A stretch of DNA of 61,694 nt from Streptomyces exfoliatus (GTDB lineage Bacteria > Actinomycetota > Actinomycetes > Streptomycetales > Streptomycetaceae), in contig NZ_JNZP01000031.1 in the NCBI RefSeq assembly GCF_000725545.1, forward strand, positions 1 to 61,694, in the 5' to 3' direction. Made by a program: the position numbers and the translations under genes. This document shows, piece by piece, positions 17,701 to 25,559 of this stretch (the stretch's first letter is position 1; each line of letters opens with the position of its first letter). The notes under the pieces are model-generated. The model was not told the origin of the DNA and made no database searches. It was given only the letters and a program-made list of their open reading frames with translations.

Positions 17701-19253
17701 CCGAGGTTCTTCCAGTTCGCGGGCCGGCTGATGTGGTTGTTCAGAGCGCCGCGGATCGCCATGTCGACGGCCCATTCCACTTGGCGCGGCTTGGGCTGCA
17801 TGGCCTGGTTGCGCGGGTCGTTGCGCGGGACCGAGCACACCCGCTCCGACTCCACGACCTCGTCGCGGCTGCCGATGGCGGCGAGTGACCGGTTCTCCCC
17901 GGTGACTCCCTTTGGTCCGCTCTTCGAGGAGTGTGCCGTGGCGGAGCCCGTATCGCTCCCCGCGGGGGCCGCGAGCGCCGGCGAACGGTCGGCACCCTCG
18001 GCGATGCGGGCGCCGACCCGCCCGCCCGGCGTCACGGTGAAGGCGGCCGTCTGCCCGCTTTCCAGGGCGGTCAGCTTCACCGACACCGGACGGACCGCGG
18101 TGGGATCGTCGGAGCGTATGAGCTGCCCCTGGCCGTCGGCCCAGCCGGTCTCGGTGAGCGCGGCCTCGCCGAGCGTCGACACCAGGGTGGTACGCGGGGT
18201 GCGGCCCAGGGACCGGACCGTTCTCGGCAGCCGGCTGCCGAGAACAGGCTTGGCCGAGCCGGTGAGGAAGACCGTGCCGGCGGCACTACGGGTGAGACCG
18301 GTGTCGGTCAGCGGCCCCTCGGCGAGCAGCGCGGCCTTGGTGCGCCGGGCGTCGGGAGCGGAGATCTCGGTTGCCGAGATCCGCTTTGCCCGTGCCTTCG
18401 CACCGCCGGCGGGAGCTTTGCCCAGCGCCTTGTCGAGGAAGACGACGCCGCCGTCGGCGTCGGGGGTCAGCCGGTACGGGGTGCCGTCGGTCCGCACCAG
18501 GGGCGTCTTGCCGCCCCGGGAATCGATCCGGACGATACGGGCCCCCGTCGCACCGACGATCGAGCCGTCCTTGACCGGTACGGAGGAGGTGATCTGGCCC
18601 GAGGTCTCGATCGCCTTCGACAGGCGCCCCGTGGCCGCGTCCAGTGTGAACAGGCGCGTGGCCGCCTTGTCCTCGCCGCCGGACTGCGTGAGCACGGCCT
18701 TCTCGTCGACGCCGCAGCCGGGGTTGTAGTGCGAGAGGGACGCCTGCAGGTTCAGCTTCGTGACCGCACCGGTGGCCAGATCGACCACTGCGGTGAAGGC
18801 GCCCCGGGCCATGAGCTTCGGCTCGTTCGTGAACGTCCGGGGGGCGTAGACCACCACTGCGCGCTTGCCCGACCCGGTCACGCACGCGTTGCCGATCCAC
18901 GCGTCGGCGTCGAAGCCCGGCTCGGACAGCGTGGCGGTCGTCTGCCAGGTGTATCCGTCCTTCTCGCGTGCGGTGAGCAGGTGGAATCCCCGAGCGTCGC
19001 CGCTGGTCGTCCATGCAAGGTCGCCGGACCGACGGTAGTCCGACCCCAGCACGGCCGCCCGCCGGTCGGCCGGTACGGAGTCAGGGCGGTTCGGCTCGGC
19101 CCTCGGTGCGGGGCGCTGCGCGGGGGGTCCGGCGGACGCGTCCGCGACCGGCGGGCCCTCGTCTGCCCAGGCGTACGCCGGTACCAGGCCTCCCAGCACG
19201 GCACCCGCGGCCAGCGCGGCCAGCGGGGCCCGCGCTCTTCTGCGTGATCTCAA
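14775..19253 (-). CDS. Very large secreted transglycosylase-like/golvesin-domain protein
   Basis: About 1492-aa exported protein, paralogous to the 1014-aa one. An Arg-rich signal peptide (RSRRRAR then a hydrophobic stretch ending AYAWA, about 1-30) precedes a propeller-like region (about 65-330) and a linker. The transglycosylase-like domain has likely Glu551 in ITAQESNM, GYGITQVT (598-605) and AAGLQILADKWN. A Cys-rich segment, a golvesin-like domain (VDLHQLGAGFGGHFYFGH, RVWVHLPDHGAQT) and a C-terminal extension of about 400 residues follow; the extension contains GYRPMIANRYIND and YLYVDGRMTDNLGRPSNG and has no family that I can name. The TTG at 19253 sits five bases after AAGGAG; GTG 19256 is possible. 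Upstream in-frame codons to 19370 lack a binding site. Confidence 0.82.
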   Translation of the reverse strand: MRSRRRARAPLAALAAGAVLGGLVPAYAWADEGPPVADASAGPPAQRPAPRAEPNRPDSVPADRRAAVLGSDYRRSGDLAWTTSGDARGFHLLTAREKDGYTWQTTATLSEPGFDADAWIGNACVTGSGKRAVVVYAPRTFTNEPKLMARGAFTAVVDLATGAVTKLNLQASLSHYNPGCGVDEKAVLTQSGGEDKAATRLFTLDAATGRLSKAIETSGQITSSVPVKDGSIVGATGARIVRIDSRGGKTPLVRTDGTPYRLTPDADGGVVFLDKALGKAPAGGAKARAKRISATEISAPDARRTKAALLAEGPLTDTGLTRSAAGTVFLTGSAKPVLGSRLPRTVRSLGRTPRTTLVSTLGEAALTETGWADGQGQLIRSDDPTAVRPVSVKLTALESGQTAAFTVTPGGRVGARIAEGADRSPALAAPAGSDTGSATAHSSKSGPKGVTGENRSLAAIGSRDEVVESERVCSVPRNDPRNQAMQPKPRQVEWAVDMAIRGALNNHISRPANWKNLGMPAYQPQTLFPAPVLEGGGAIPAQVMLGITAQESNMWQASRVAVPGVTANPLIGNYYGIDLYDGDTQNDWNINWADADCGYGITQVTDHMRLAGREDGKGGAAWDYQKQRAVALDYTANVAAGLQILADKWNTTRRAGLKVNNGNPAKLENWAFALWSYNSGFYENLGTGQPWGVGWANNPANPEWDAGRSPFMEDPLGNEDAADAAHPQDWPYQEKVLGFAAHPPAFLESPNTMVPAFRAAWWNGTAGDATITGSAMQNRAKVKPPEGLFCTTANSCDPAKISDGASNSAFTGPCTRTDFKCWWNQPVQWKTDCDFSCGNDFTRFPVTWAEEPDGTAYPPACTTTGLPVGARVIDDLPGGTPVVRAGCDNSGWTNKGTFSLDFGDGETDCSLCYRKWPAKVDLHQLGAGFGGHFYFGHTRKDDIKGQRLKMTGTWTLNEDVNGPARVWVHLPDHGAQTKYATYTVHTAKGPRTRVVAQKGTSNRWVSIGGYLFNGKPKVSLSTITPDGTGDQDIAFDAVAVEPINGRYVERNLTAAAIFDPNQSLDSSMPAELDTPLRTMTTLYNWAIGLSYRGPRWDNPEADKYGITWRARCPSATPVGECSGQQTYDAAHRWYEDVKAGGHTPRADGSAPAMSIPVWMAMSNQRPDPALSADVALQGDDSYKIKSEVDVSFIVDNSTGKIVAGSESTGYRARIGNAHLPHFVTDLMKAIEADYGIPKPYIDYTTYDALEYGQTLSSHPYTDGDTPGQSFFPHLRSGRLNADNTCVDFRAVGGGVHGYRPMIANRYINDNVKAWVDKVNAHLETNQGIRDFAGDVYSMFFKNSGSVNTYGSLIGNAPPIWQDIAAAFCADGSIKPTHLADNRDAIPANGIVYQSYMPDLYLYVDGRMTDNLGRPSNGPIKRGDWRNFSNIPGINAINGHPYGKCDVIERGSGGNPWIVDAPVPFIGEGPDKRPVGVVHCDEPDKGFIDNLTP

Positions 19254-19683
19254 CACAGCTCCTTCATGAGGGTCTTGGTCCGCGCCGAAGTGCGCGAACA
19301 GGTCCCCAGGGCGCGAAGGCGCGGCGCTGCGCTCGGGCACGGCGTCCGTAGGGACGGCGTTCGCCGCCACGAATTGGCCGCGAGAGAACCGATGGTGAAC
19401 TCGGTGATGCAGGGCGCCCCCAAGCCCCGCGTCCGACGGTGATCACACGCCGGACGGGACAGAACGTACGAGGCATTCGAGGGAACAGGCCAGAGCCGGA
19501 GAGCGGAATATGTCAGGTCGGCACGGTTCGGGTCGGCAATGTCACAGCCGCTCAAGTGGCCTGCGCATAAACGCGCTTGACTAAGCGCTTCGACTTCCCC
19601 AGTCTCGTCTTCCGCAAGGACCCGAAAGTGATGCGGCGTACCGCCGCTCTTTTGTCATCGGCTTTTCCCCGGGGGGGATTTTC
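19254..19683. promoter_or_regulatory. Divergent intergenic region with a promoter-palindrome overlap
   Basis: 430 bp between the large secreted gene and the SapA-like gene. TTGACT (19577-19582) and CAGTCT (19600-19605), 17 bp apart, form a plausible sigma-70-type promoter reading right. Overlapping the -35 box is the inverted repeat GCGCTT-GACT-AAGCGC (19573-19588), a good operator candidate. No gene is seen in the rest. Confidence 0.5.
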
Positions 19684-20289
19684 ATGCGATTTGGATCCAT
19701 TATTCGTTCCTACGGAGCCCGTGTGGCTGTCAGTGCCGCGGCGGTCGGACTGCTGACGGCGGGCGTTGCCTCCCCGGCCTCCGGACAGGAAGCCGAGCGG
19801 CGCGTCGCCGCCGTCAGCGCGGTGAAGGAGGTGCGTGAGGTCGGCACCGGACCGCTCGCCACCGTGGGGGGCGTGGCCATCGCGGCCACGGCCGACAGTG
19901 GCACGCGTGAGATCGCCCAGGCCTCTCCGCAGGCGGTCACCGCCACGGCGAACCTGTGCGGTACGGGCTACTACCTCCAGTACGCGGAGCAGCTGCCTAC
20001 CGCGGAACAGCGCCTCGGTACGATCTTCACGTACCAGAAGAACGTCGCGCCCTGGAGCACCTGCGCGATCTTCGACAACAACACGGGCACCACGAAGTGG
20101 ATGAAGCTCAAGCTGTGCCCGAACTCCCTCAGTGGCACCTGCGCCGTGGACGAGGGCAACTTCAGCCAGTACGCGGGCCCCGTGCGGCTCACCGACGGCT
20201 GGTGCTCCAGGGTCACCGCGCTCATGAAGAACACCAGCAGCTCCAGCACCTACCTGATCAACCGCCAGTTCACCATCACCTGCAACTGA
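19684..20289 (+). CDS. Secreted protein, spore-associated protein (SapA)-like
   Basis: 201-aa secreted protein. The signal peptide (about 1-35) ends near SPASGQ, and a pro-like segment to about residue 90 precedes a Cys-containing C-terminal domain. That domain starts LCGTGYYLQYAEQLP and contains GTIFTYQKN and NFSQYAGPVRLTDGWCS, a pattern close to spore-associated protein A of Streptomyces; this family call is from memory. ATG 19684 follows GGGGGGATTTTC. The start region is less GC-rich than its neighbours. It is 100 bp upstream of the I36 inhibitor gene and may share its transcript. Confidence 0.7.
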   Translation: MRFGSIIRSYGARVAVSAAAVGLLTAGVASPASGQEAERRVAAVSAVKEVREVGTGPLATVGGVAIAATADSGTREIAQASPQAVTATANLCGTGYYLQYAEQLPTAEQRLGTIFTYQKNVAPWSTCAIFDNNTGTTKWMKLKLCPNSLSGTCAVDEGNFSQYAGPVRLTDGWCSRVTALMKNTSSSSTYLINRQFTITCN

Positions 20290-20389
20290 CCGGCAGAGGC
20301 GCCGCGGTCATCGGCTGCCACGCCTCCGGGTCGGTGCTGACGCGCAGTCGGCAGGACAGTAAGCCCCGAGTACCAGTGAAAGGATTTCG

Positions 20390-20812
20390 ATGAACATCAA
20401 GCGTCTTGTCACGACAAGTGCCGTTGCTCTGGCGGTCGCCGGATCGATGCTCACCTTCGCGGCCCCGGCCAACGCCGTCATCGGCTGCGAGGACTTCCAC
20501 GCCTGTCTGTACTACAACTCCGACTACAAGGGGGCCATGTACAAGCAGGAGTACGACGTCCCGGACTACTACAACCGGTACTTCTCCGCCAGCCTCGCGG
20601 GCAGCAACGGTGACGGTGTCGTGGTCAAGAACAACGCCGCTTCCGTGGACAACTGGGACAGGCTCAGCCGGATCCGGATCTACTACAACTCGAACTACAA
20701 CGGCTCTTACGCCTACCAGACCATCGCGGCGAACGGAAAGGCGAACCTCAACAGCACGATGAAGAACAACAATGCCTCCGGGATGTTCATCGACTACGGC
20801 GGCAACAAGTAA
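20390..20812 (+). CDS. Peptidase inhibitor I36 (SMPI-like) family protein
   Basis: 140-aa secreted protein of the beta/gamma-crystallin-like inhibitor family I36, whose type member SMPI inhibits metalloproteinases. The signal peptide ends at APANA (residues 25-29). Two similar motifs, CLYYNSDYKGAMY and IRIYYNSNYNGSYA, mark the two Greek-key units. Cys33 and Cys39 could form a disulfide. AAAGGA precedes the ATG. The gene closes with a terminator at 20826. Confidence 0.85.
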   Translation: MNIKRLVTTSAVALAVAGSMLTFAAPANAVIGCEDFHACLYYNSDYKGAMYKQEYDVPDYYNRYFSASLAGSNGDGVVVKNNAASVDNWDRLSRIRIYYNSNYNGSYAYQTIAANGKANLNSTMKNNNASGMFIDYGGNK

Positions 20813-20825
20813 CTCACCGACGTAA

Positions 20826-20876
20826 GAGGGGCATTCCGGCCGTCCGAATCCGGTGGAATCCGGCGGAGTGCCCCTC
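20826..20876 (+). terminator. Terminator after the I36 inhibitor gene
   Basis: GAGGGGCATTCCG (20826-20838) pairs with CGGAGTGCCCCTC (20864-20876) with one G-U pair. The loop holds two copies of a GAATCCGG-like motif. Confidence 0.75.
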
Positions 20877-20943
20877 CCGCATGTCTTCGTCACGGATCTC
20901 GGCCTTCAGCCCCGGATCTCAGCCTCCAAAGGAACCGACGCCC

Positions 20944-21873
20944 ATGGGAACGTCCCTCTCCCGCACCTTCCCGGTCGCCCTCGCGGCCTCGCTCGCGGCG
21001 GCCCTGCTCGCCGGCTGCGGCAGCCCTCCGGAGGGCGGGACCGCGAAGGGCGCGGACGTTCCCGCCCCGGCTCCTGCCGGGATACCGAAGATCACCACGG
21101 CGGTGATCGATCCCGTCCCCGTGGAGGCCTATCTGCTCACCGAAGCGCAGTGGACCACGCTCGGGAAGGCGGAGTCCGCGCTGCGCGTGCGCTGCATGGA
21201 GCGCTTCGGCTTCGCGTACGAGGAGCCCTTGCCGGTCGGGGAGTCCTCGGGTCAGACCATCTCCCAGTACCGCTACGGCAAGCTGGATCCCGCGAAGACC
21301 GCTGTCCACGGGTACAGGATGCCCCCGGCTCCCTCCTCCTCTTCCTCCGAGGAGGTGCGGAAGAAGCCCACCGCGGCCGAGCGCGTGGTGCTCAGCGGAA
21401 CCGCCGACCTCACGGCGAAGAGCGGCAAGGGCGGCCAGAAGATAAACGGTGAGACGGTCCCCGACGGGGGCTGTGTCGGTGAGGCGCAGCGGAAGCTGGG
21501 CGACTACGGGGACGCGCAGGTCGCCAACGACGTGAACCTCGGCAGCTTCGGCAAGTCGCTCCAGGACGGCCGGGTGCACGCGGTGTTCGCCAAGTGGTCG
21601 CGCTGCATGGCGGAGAGCGGTTACCACTACGAGAACCCGATGGACGCCTCCGAGGACGAGAAGTGGCGCGGTGAGACGGCCTCCGCCGAGGAGAAGACCG
21701 TCGCCACCGCGGATGCCCACTGCAAGATCAAGAACAACGTCGCGGGAGTCTGGTACGCCGTCGACGTCGCCTACCAGAAGCAGGCCATCGAGGAGCACGC
21801 CGAGGAACTCGACCAGGTGCGGAAGGCCATCGCCGGGCAGCTGAAGACCGCCGCCGACGTCCTGGGAGACTGA
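20944..21873 (+). CDS. Secreted lipoprotein of unknown function
   Basis: 309-aa lipoprotein. The lipobox LLAGC puts the lipidated Cys at residue 25, followed by a Pro/Ala linker. The body contains paired RCM and W-S-R-C-M-x-x-x-G-Y motifs (about residues 80 and 220), which suggest two related segments held by Cys residues, and an acidic, helical C-terminus. ATG 20944 follows AAAGGAACC. No homologous family is recognised. It stands alone between a terminator and the RpiR regulator. Confidence 0.8.
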   Translation: MGTSLSRTFPVALAASLAAALLAGCGSPPEGGTAKGADVPAPAPAGIPKITTAVIDPVPVEAYLLTEAQWTTLGKAESALRVRCMERFGFAYEEPLPVGESSGQTISQYRYGKLDPAKTAVHGYRMPPAPSSSSSEEVRKKPTAAERVVLSGTADLTAKSGKGGQKINGETVPDGGCVGEAQRKLGDYGDAQVANDVNLGSFGKSLQDGRVHAVFAKWSRCMAESGYHYENPMDASEDEKWRGETASAEEKTVATADAHCKIKNNVAGVWYAVDVAYQKQAIEEHAEELDQVRKAIAGQLKTAADVLGD

Positions 21874-21935
21874 CCGACCCGGTTGTGCATATCCTTATAC
21901 ATGTTCTTCTTGGGTGAATAGATGGGAGGGGCGGC

Positions 21936-22769
21936 ATGAGCGACAGCCCGGCCGGTCGGCTGCAGGCGCTCTTCGAGGGGCACCGGCTGACCCCGACGCA
22001 GCGACGGATCGCGCACTGCATGGTGCGCCGCGCCGGTGACGTGCCGTTCCTGTCCAGCGTCGAGCTCGCCGAACTCGCCGGGGTCAGCCAGCCCTCCGTC
22101 ACCCGCTTCGCCGTCGCCCTCGGCTTCGACGGGTACCCGGCGCTCCGCAAGCACCTGAGGGAGAGCATGCCGGCGGCCACCGAGGAGACCTCGGGGCACA
22201 ACGAGTACCAGCAGGCCGTACTCGCCGAGATCGAGAACCTCCAGCACCTCGCCGGACTCCTCGCCGACCCCGCGCCCGTCGAGCAGGCCGGCCGGCTGCT
22301 CGCCGGCTCCCGGCCGCTGCCCGTCCTCGGGCTGCGGGCCGCCTCCTCGCAGGCGCGCGGCTTCGCCTACTTCGCCGCCAAGGTGCACCCCGACGTCCGG
22401 CTCCTCGACGAGGCCGGTTCGATGCTCACCGACCGCGTCGACGCGGTCGTACGGGCCGGGGCCACCGCGCTGCTCTGCTTCGCGCTGCCCCGGCACCCGC
22501 GGGAGGTCGTCGAGGCCCTGGAGTACGCGCGGGCGGCCGGGCTCACGGTCGTGACCGTCGCCGAGTCGGCGTTCGCGCCCGTCGCCGCCCACAGCGACCT
22601 GCTGATCCCGGCCGCCGTCGGCACCGGGCTCGCCTTCGACACGGCGTGCGCGCCGATGATGCTCGGCCGGGTCCTCCTGGAGGCCATGGCGGACGAACTC
22701 CCGGACGCGCAGGCGCGCCTGGAGGAGTTCGACGCGAAGGCGGCGGCGCGGGGCCTGTTCGTGGAGTAG
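21936..22769 (+). CDS. MurR/RpiR family transcriptional regulator
   Basis: 277-aa regulator. The N-terminal HTH (about residues 5-80) includes LTPTQRRIAHCMV and SSVELAELAGVSQPSVTRFAVALGFDGYPALRKHL, the RpiR signature (given here in parts). The C-terminal SIS domain (about 110-260) normally binds a phosphosugar effector. Its SIS loops, such as LPVLGLRAASSQARGFAYF and LCFALPRHPREV, are recognisable. It lies about 5 kb before the hut operon and beside roadblock genes, so its target is not obvious. Confidence 0.9.
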   Translation: MSDSPAGRLQALFEGHRLTPTQRRIAHCMVRRAGDVPFLSSVELAELAGVSQPSVTRFAVALGFDGYPALRKHLRESMPAATEETSGHNEYQQAVLAEIENLQHLAGLLADPAPVEQAGRLLAGSRPLPVLGLRAASSQARGFAYFAAKVHPDVRLLDEAGSMLTDRVDAVVRAGATALLCFALPRHPREVVEALEYARAAGLTVVTVAESAFAPVAAHSDLLIPAAVGTGLAFDTACAPMMLGRVLLEAMADELPDAQARLEEFDAKAAARGLFVE

Positions 22770-22835
22770 GGCACGCGCGCGTGGGGCCGGGCTCGCGTGG
22801 CCCCGGCTCGGGTGGCCCCGGCTCCCGCGGACCCG

Positions 22836-23207
22836 TCAGACCTCCAGCTCGGCCTCGATCTTCTTCAGCTGGTGGCGGGCCATCGCCAGGTTCGCCCGGT
22901 CCTTGTGGAGGGCCAGGTAGAGGAAGAGGCCGTTCGTACCGCGCCCCTTGAGCAGTCGGATCAGGTGGTAGTGGGTGCCGAGGGTGATGAGGATGTCCTC
23001 GATCTCGTCATTGAGACCCAGCATCTCCATCGCGCGGACCTTGGCCCGGACCACGTCCGTGTTGCCCGCCGCGGCCACGTTCAGGTCCAGCTCCTTGCCG
23101 CCGCCGATCGTGCCGAGCGCCATACCGCTGGTGTAGTCGACGAGGGCCGCGCCGATCGCGCCGTCGATGGAGGCCGCTTCCTTGAGGGAGGTCTCGGTGT
23201 TCGCCAT
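22836..23207 (-). CDS. Roadblock/LC7-like protein A
   Basis: 123-aa protein with a roadblock-type fold signature: SIDGAIGAALVDYTSGMALGTIGG, then an alternating beta/helix core and YHLIRLLKGRGTNGLFLYLALHKD. Roadblock proteins usually pair with Ras-like GTPases (MglB-MglA in Myxococcus, conservon proteins in Streptomyces). It shares the ALVDYTSG/LALGT-type motif with the gene at 24451, so the two are paralogues. The ATG at 23207 is used. Last gene of a four-gene minus-strand unit that lacks a GTPase. Confidence 0.8.
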   Translation of the reverse strand: MANTETSLKEAASIDGAIGAALVDYTSGMALGTIGGGKELDLNVAAAGNTDVVRAKVRAMEMLGLNDEIEDILITLGTHYHLIRLLKGRGTNGLFLYLALHKDRANLAMARHQLKKIEAELEV

Positions 23208-23249
23208 GGTGTCGTACTTCTTCCTTCTCGGGTGAATTCGGACTCGGTG

Positions 23250-23642
23250 TCAGTTCAGGTCTTTGCGGTCGAGCGCGCCGTCGACGAGTTCGCCTATCCG
23301 GGCGCTGGACCTGCGGGCCTCCAGATGGAGCCGGCCCACGTTGATCCGGGGTTCGGCGAGCAGGGTCAGGACGGCCGCGCCGCCCGCCGCGTACGTCGCC
23401 ACGTAGCCGTTCTCGCCGCGTACGAGCAGCTCACGGAAGCGGCCCTGACCGGTGGAGTCGGTCAGCCGCTGCCCGACGCCGAGCGCCGCCGCGGTGAGCG
23501 CGGCCACGCTCTCCGCCTCGCCGTCCACGGTGTCGTGGGCCAGGACGAGTCCGTCGGCGCTCGCCGCGAGCGCACCGGTGAGCTGGGGCAGTCGGGCCCG
23601 CAGCCGTCGGAGCTCGCCGAGGACCTCGGCTTCTGCCGTCAT
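23250..23642 (-). CDS. Roadblock/LC7 domain protein B
   Basis: 130-aa protein with the classical actinobacterial roadblock pattern: ELRRLRARLPQLTGALAASADGLVLAHD, followed by ESVAALTAAALGVGQRL and a C-terminal beta strand. It resembles the conservon (Cvn) roadblock proteins more than its two neighbours do. ATG 23642 is chosen because AAAGGAA lies 8 bases upstream; an alternative at 23684 or 23687 would overlap the upstream stop (TGATG) and add about 14 residues. Confidence 0.85.
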   Translation of the reverse strand: MTAEAEVLGELRRLRARLPQLTGALAASADGLVLAHDTVDGEAESVAALTAAALGVGQRLTDSTGQGRFRELLVRGENGYVATYAAGGAAVLTLLAEPRINVGRLHLEARRSSARIGELVDGALDRKDLN

Positions 23643-23683
23643 GAGCTGTTTCCTTTCGGCGCGCAGGCGCAGGGCACGCCTCA

Positions 23684-24454
23684 TCACAGGTGTGCCTCCA
23701 GGGCGTCACGGAGCCGGCGCAGCAGGGCGATGTCGGGATCGGCCACCGGCAGAACCGGTAAGGGGGGCGGTGGCGCGGGATCGGGTGCGGGGTCGAGCGG
23801 TGTCGCGACGAGCCCGGCGGCGGCGAGCCGCCGTACGTCGAGGAGGGTGTGGAAGGCGGGGCGGCCGAGCAGTCGGGCCAGCTCCGCCGGGGTCCGCTTC
23901 CCGTCCGCGGCGGCGAGCAGGGCGCGCCGGCGGGCCCCCACGGTCTGGCCGGGGGCGGCGGGTCGCGGCACGACGGGGGCGGTGTCCACGGCGGCGTACG
24001 GCCAGACGGCGTCGAGGAGTTCACGGCGGCGTGCCGTCTCGCGTTCGACGGCCTCGGCGGAGACGGGCCGCACGGTCCCGAACCAGTGCCCGACCCCGTA
24101 CCGGAAGCGGGTCGGTCCGCTCGTGGGGGAGAGGGCGAAGAAGGCCGCGTCGAAGACGGCGCCGAGGTGGCAGATCTCCAGTTCGCCGTCGTGGAGCCGG
24201 CCGCTGTCGACGAGGAAGCGGCCGACTGCGCGGTGGGCGCCTGCCCGGTCGACGGCCTCGTCCCAGCCCTCGCGCGGCAGGCGTCCGCCGGTGGTGAGGA
24301 GGACGTCGACGCCGGGGGCGGCGGGGCTCTCGGCGTGCACGATCCTGCCGTCGACGAGGTAGAGGGTGCCGTGGTCGCGGAGCAGGGCGCCGGTGGCCTT
24401 CTCGGCGGCGAGCCGGACGAGCATCGGGGAGACGGGGGTGGCGACGGCGCTCAT
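23684..24454 (-). CDS. DUF4388-type regulatory protein
   Basis: 256-aa protein. The N-terminal half (about 1-105) has the DUF4388/PATAN-like pattern, with LAAEKATGALLRDHGTLYLVDGRIVHAES and a GRFLVDSGRLHDGEL segment (broken here for length). The C-terminal half contains a winged-helix-like stretch (TPAELARLLGRPAFHTLLDVRRLAAAGLV) ahead of a Pro-rich linker and a final helix. The start overlaps the stop of the upstream roadblock gene (ATGA) and its stop touches the next gene, so it is translationally coupled in the cluster. DUF4388 modules often act in gliding or two-component-like signalling. Confidence 0.78.
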   Translation of the reverse strand: MSAVATPVSPMLVRLAAEKATGALLRDHGTLYLVDGRIVHAESPAAPGVDVLLTTGGRLPREGWDEAVDRAGAHRAVGRFLVDSGRLHDGELEICHLGAVFDAAFFALSPTSGPTRFRYGVGHWFGTVRPVSAEAVERETARRRELLDAVWPYAAVDTAPVVPRPAAPGQTVGARRRALLAAADGKRTPAELARLLGRPAFHTLLDVRRLAAAGLVATPLDPAPDPAPPPPLPVLPVADPDIALLRRLRDALEAHL

Positions 24455-24885
24455 CCCAGGACCAGTCTCTCGGCGAGGTCGCGGAGGCGGATCCGGGCGA
24501 GGGCGAGGTTCCCGGTGTCGCGGTCGAGCCAGAGGTGCAGGAAGACGCTGCTGTCGAAGGAGGTCTCGACGAATCGGAGGACGTGGTAGCCGGCGCGGGT
24601 GGTGACGATCAGGTCCTCGACGTGGGGACCGCCACCGGGGCCGTCGTCGTCGGCGGCGCCCGCGAGGCCGTCGTTCCCCGCACTCTCGCCCCTCGCCCCG
24701 AAGGTGTCGAACTCGGCGGCGGAGCGGGCGAGTTCGGCGGTCTCGGCGGCCGTCGTCTCATGGCATCCGACCGGTGAGTCGCCGGCCGTCCCGAGGGCGA
24801 GCCCGCTGGTCCAGTCGACCAGGGAGGCTCCGCGAGCGCCCGGCAGGGCCATGGCCTCCAGAAGGCACTCGTCGATTCCGGGCAC
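24451..24885 (-). CDS. Roadblock/LC7-like protein C
   Basis: 144-aa paralogue of protein A: GARGASLVDWTSGLALGT matches GAALVDYTSGMALGT, and both end in an A-L-A-R-x-x-L helix. An insert of about 20 acidic and Gly-rich residues (GESAGNDGLAGAADDDG) lies in the middle. The GTG at 24885 follows AGGGGAACCCGC. First gene of the four-gene unit; the stop overlaps the next start by 4 bp. Confidence 0.75.
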   Translation of the reverse strand: MPGIDECLLEAMALPGARGASLVDWTSGLALGTAGDSPVGCHETTAAETAELARSAAEFDTFGARGESAGNDGLAGAADDDGPGGGPHVEDLIVTTRAGYHVLRFVETSFDSSVFLHLWLDRDTGNLALARIRLRDLAERLVLG

Positions 24886-25014
24886 GCGGGTTCCCCTCCC
24901 GATGCGGCGTGCGTATGTGCGGCAGTGACGGTGACGTTACTGAACGCAGCGCTCCGGGGCAGGCGTTCTGGCATTTTCCATCGGAACATGCCATCGGGTA
25001 GGGATGCTTACCGG

Positions 25015-25494
25015 TCAGATGCGTGACTCCACGGCGTTCGCGATGTCGGACAGGTCCTTCGCGAGCGCCTTGGCGACGGCCTTCGCGCCGAAGCGGGCGA
25101 CCAGCCTGGTGACGAAGCCCGGGGTGCGACCGTGGGCGGGCCGGGCGGAGAAGGTCATGCGCAGGGTCGAGCCACCGGTGCCGTCGGAGGTGAGGGTGAG
25201 TTCGGAGACGTAGTGCATGCCGTGCGAGTCGGCGACCGCGACGTACCGGTCGGGCGGCTCGCACTCCGTCACGGTCATCTCCTCCGTGGCCTCCTTGCCC
25301 AGCATCCGCCGCGTCTCGCGCCAGCGGGTGCCCCCCCCGAAGCCGCCCTCCGTGAGCACCTCGACCTTCTCGACGCCCGAGAGGACGCGGGGCATGTCCG
25401 CCAGGTCGGTGATCGCCTCCCAGACCCGCCCGGGGGAGGCGGCGACCCGGCGCTCGACGACGACGGAGGTGGTGTCCGTACCGGTTCCTGTCAT
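25015..25494 (-). CDS. SRPBCC family protein
   Basis: 159-aa START/Bet v1-like (SRPBCC) protein: VVVERRVAASPGRVWEAITDLADMPRVLSGVEKVEVL (start, in parts) and a FGGGTRWRETRRMLGKEATEEMTV segment typical of the polyketide cyclase/dehydrase subgroup. Such proteins form a hydrophobic ligand cavity; ligand and role are unknown. The ATG at 25494 gives MTGTGTDTTSV; the longer frame to 25557 has an Arg-rich leader and is not favoured. 65 bp downstream of the decarboxylase-like gene and probably cotranscribed with it. Confidence 0.8.
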   Translation of the reverse strand: MTGTGTDTTSVVVERRVAASPGRVWEAITDLADMPRVLSGVEKVEVLTEGGFGGGTRWRETRRMLGKEATEEMTVTECEPPDRYVAVADSHGMHYVSELTLTSDGTGGSTLRMTFSARPAHGRTPGFVTRLVARFGAKAVAKALAKDLSDIANAVESRI

Positions 25495-25559
25495 GACTTC
25501 ATGGAAGCCGGGCCGCCGGGCCCGCGCTACCGGACGCCTCCGTTCCCGCGCCGCCACCG

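Noticed and set aside
19254..19370. Extended N-terminus of the 1492-aa secreted protein
   Set aside because: Extending would put charged residues before the signal peptide and has no ribosome binding site; TTG 19253 has AAGGAG at 5 bases.
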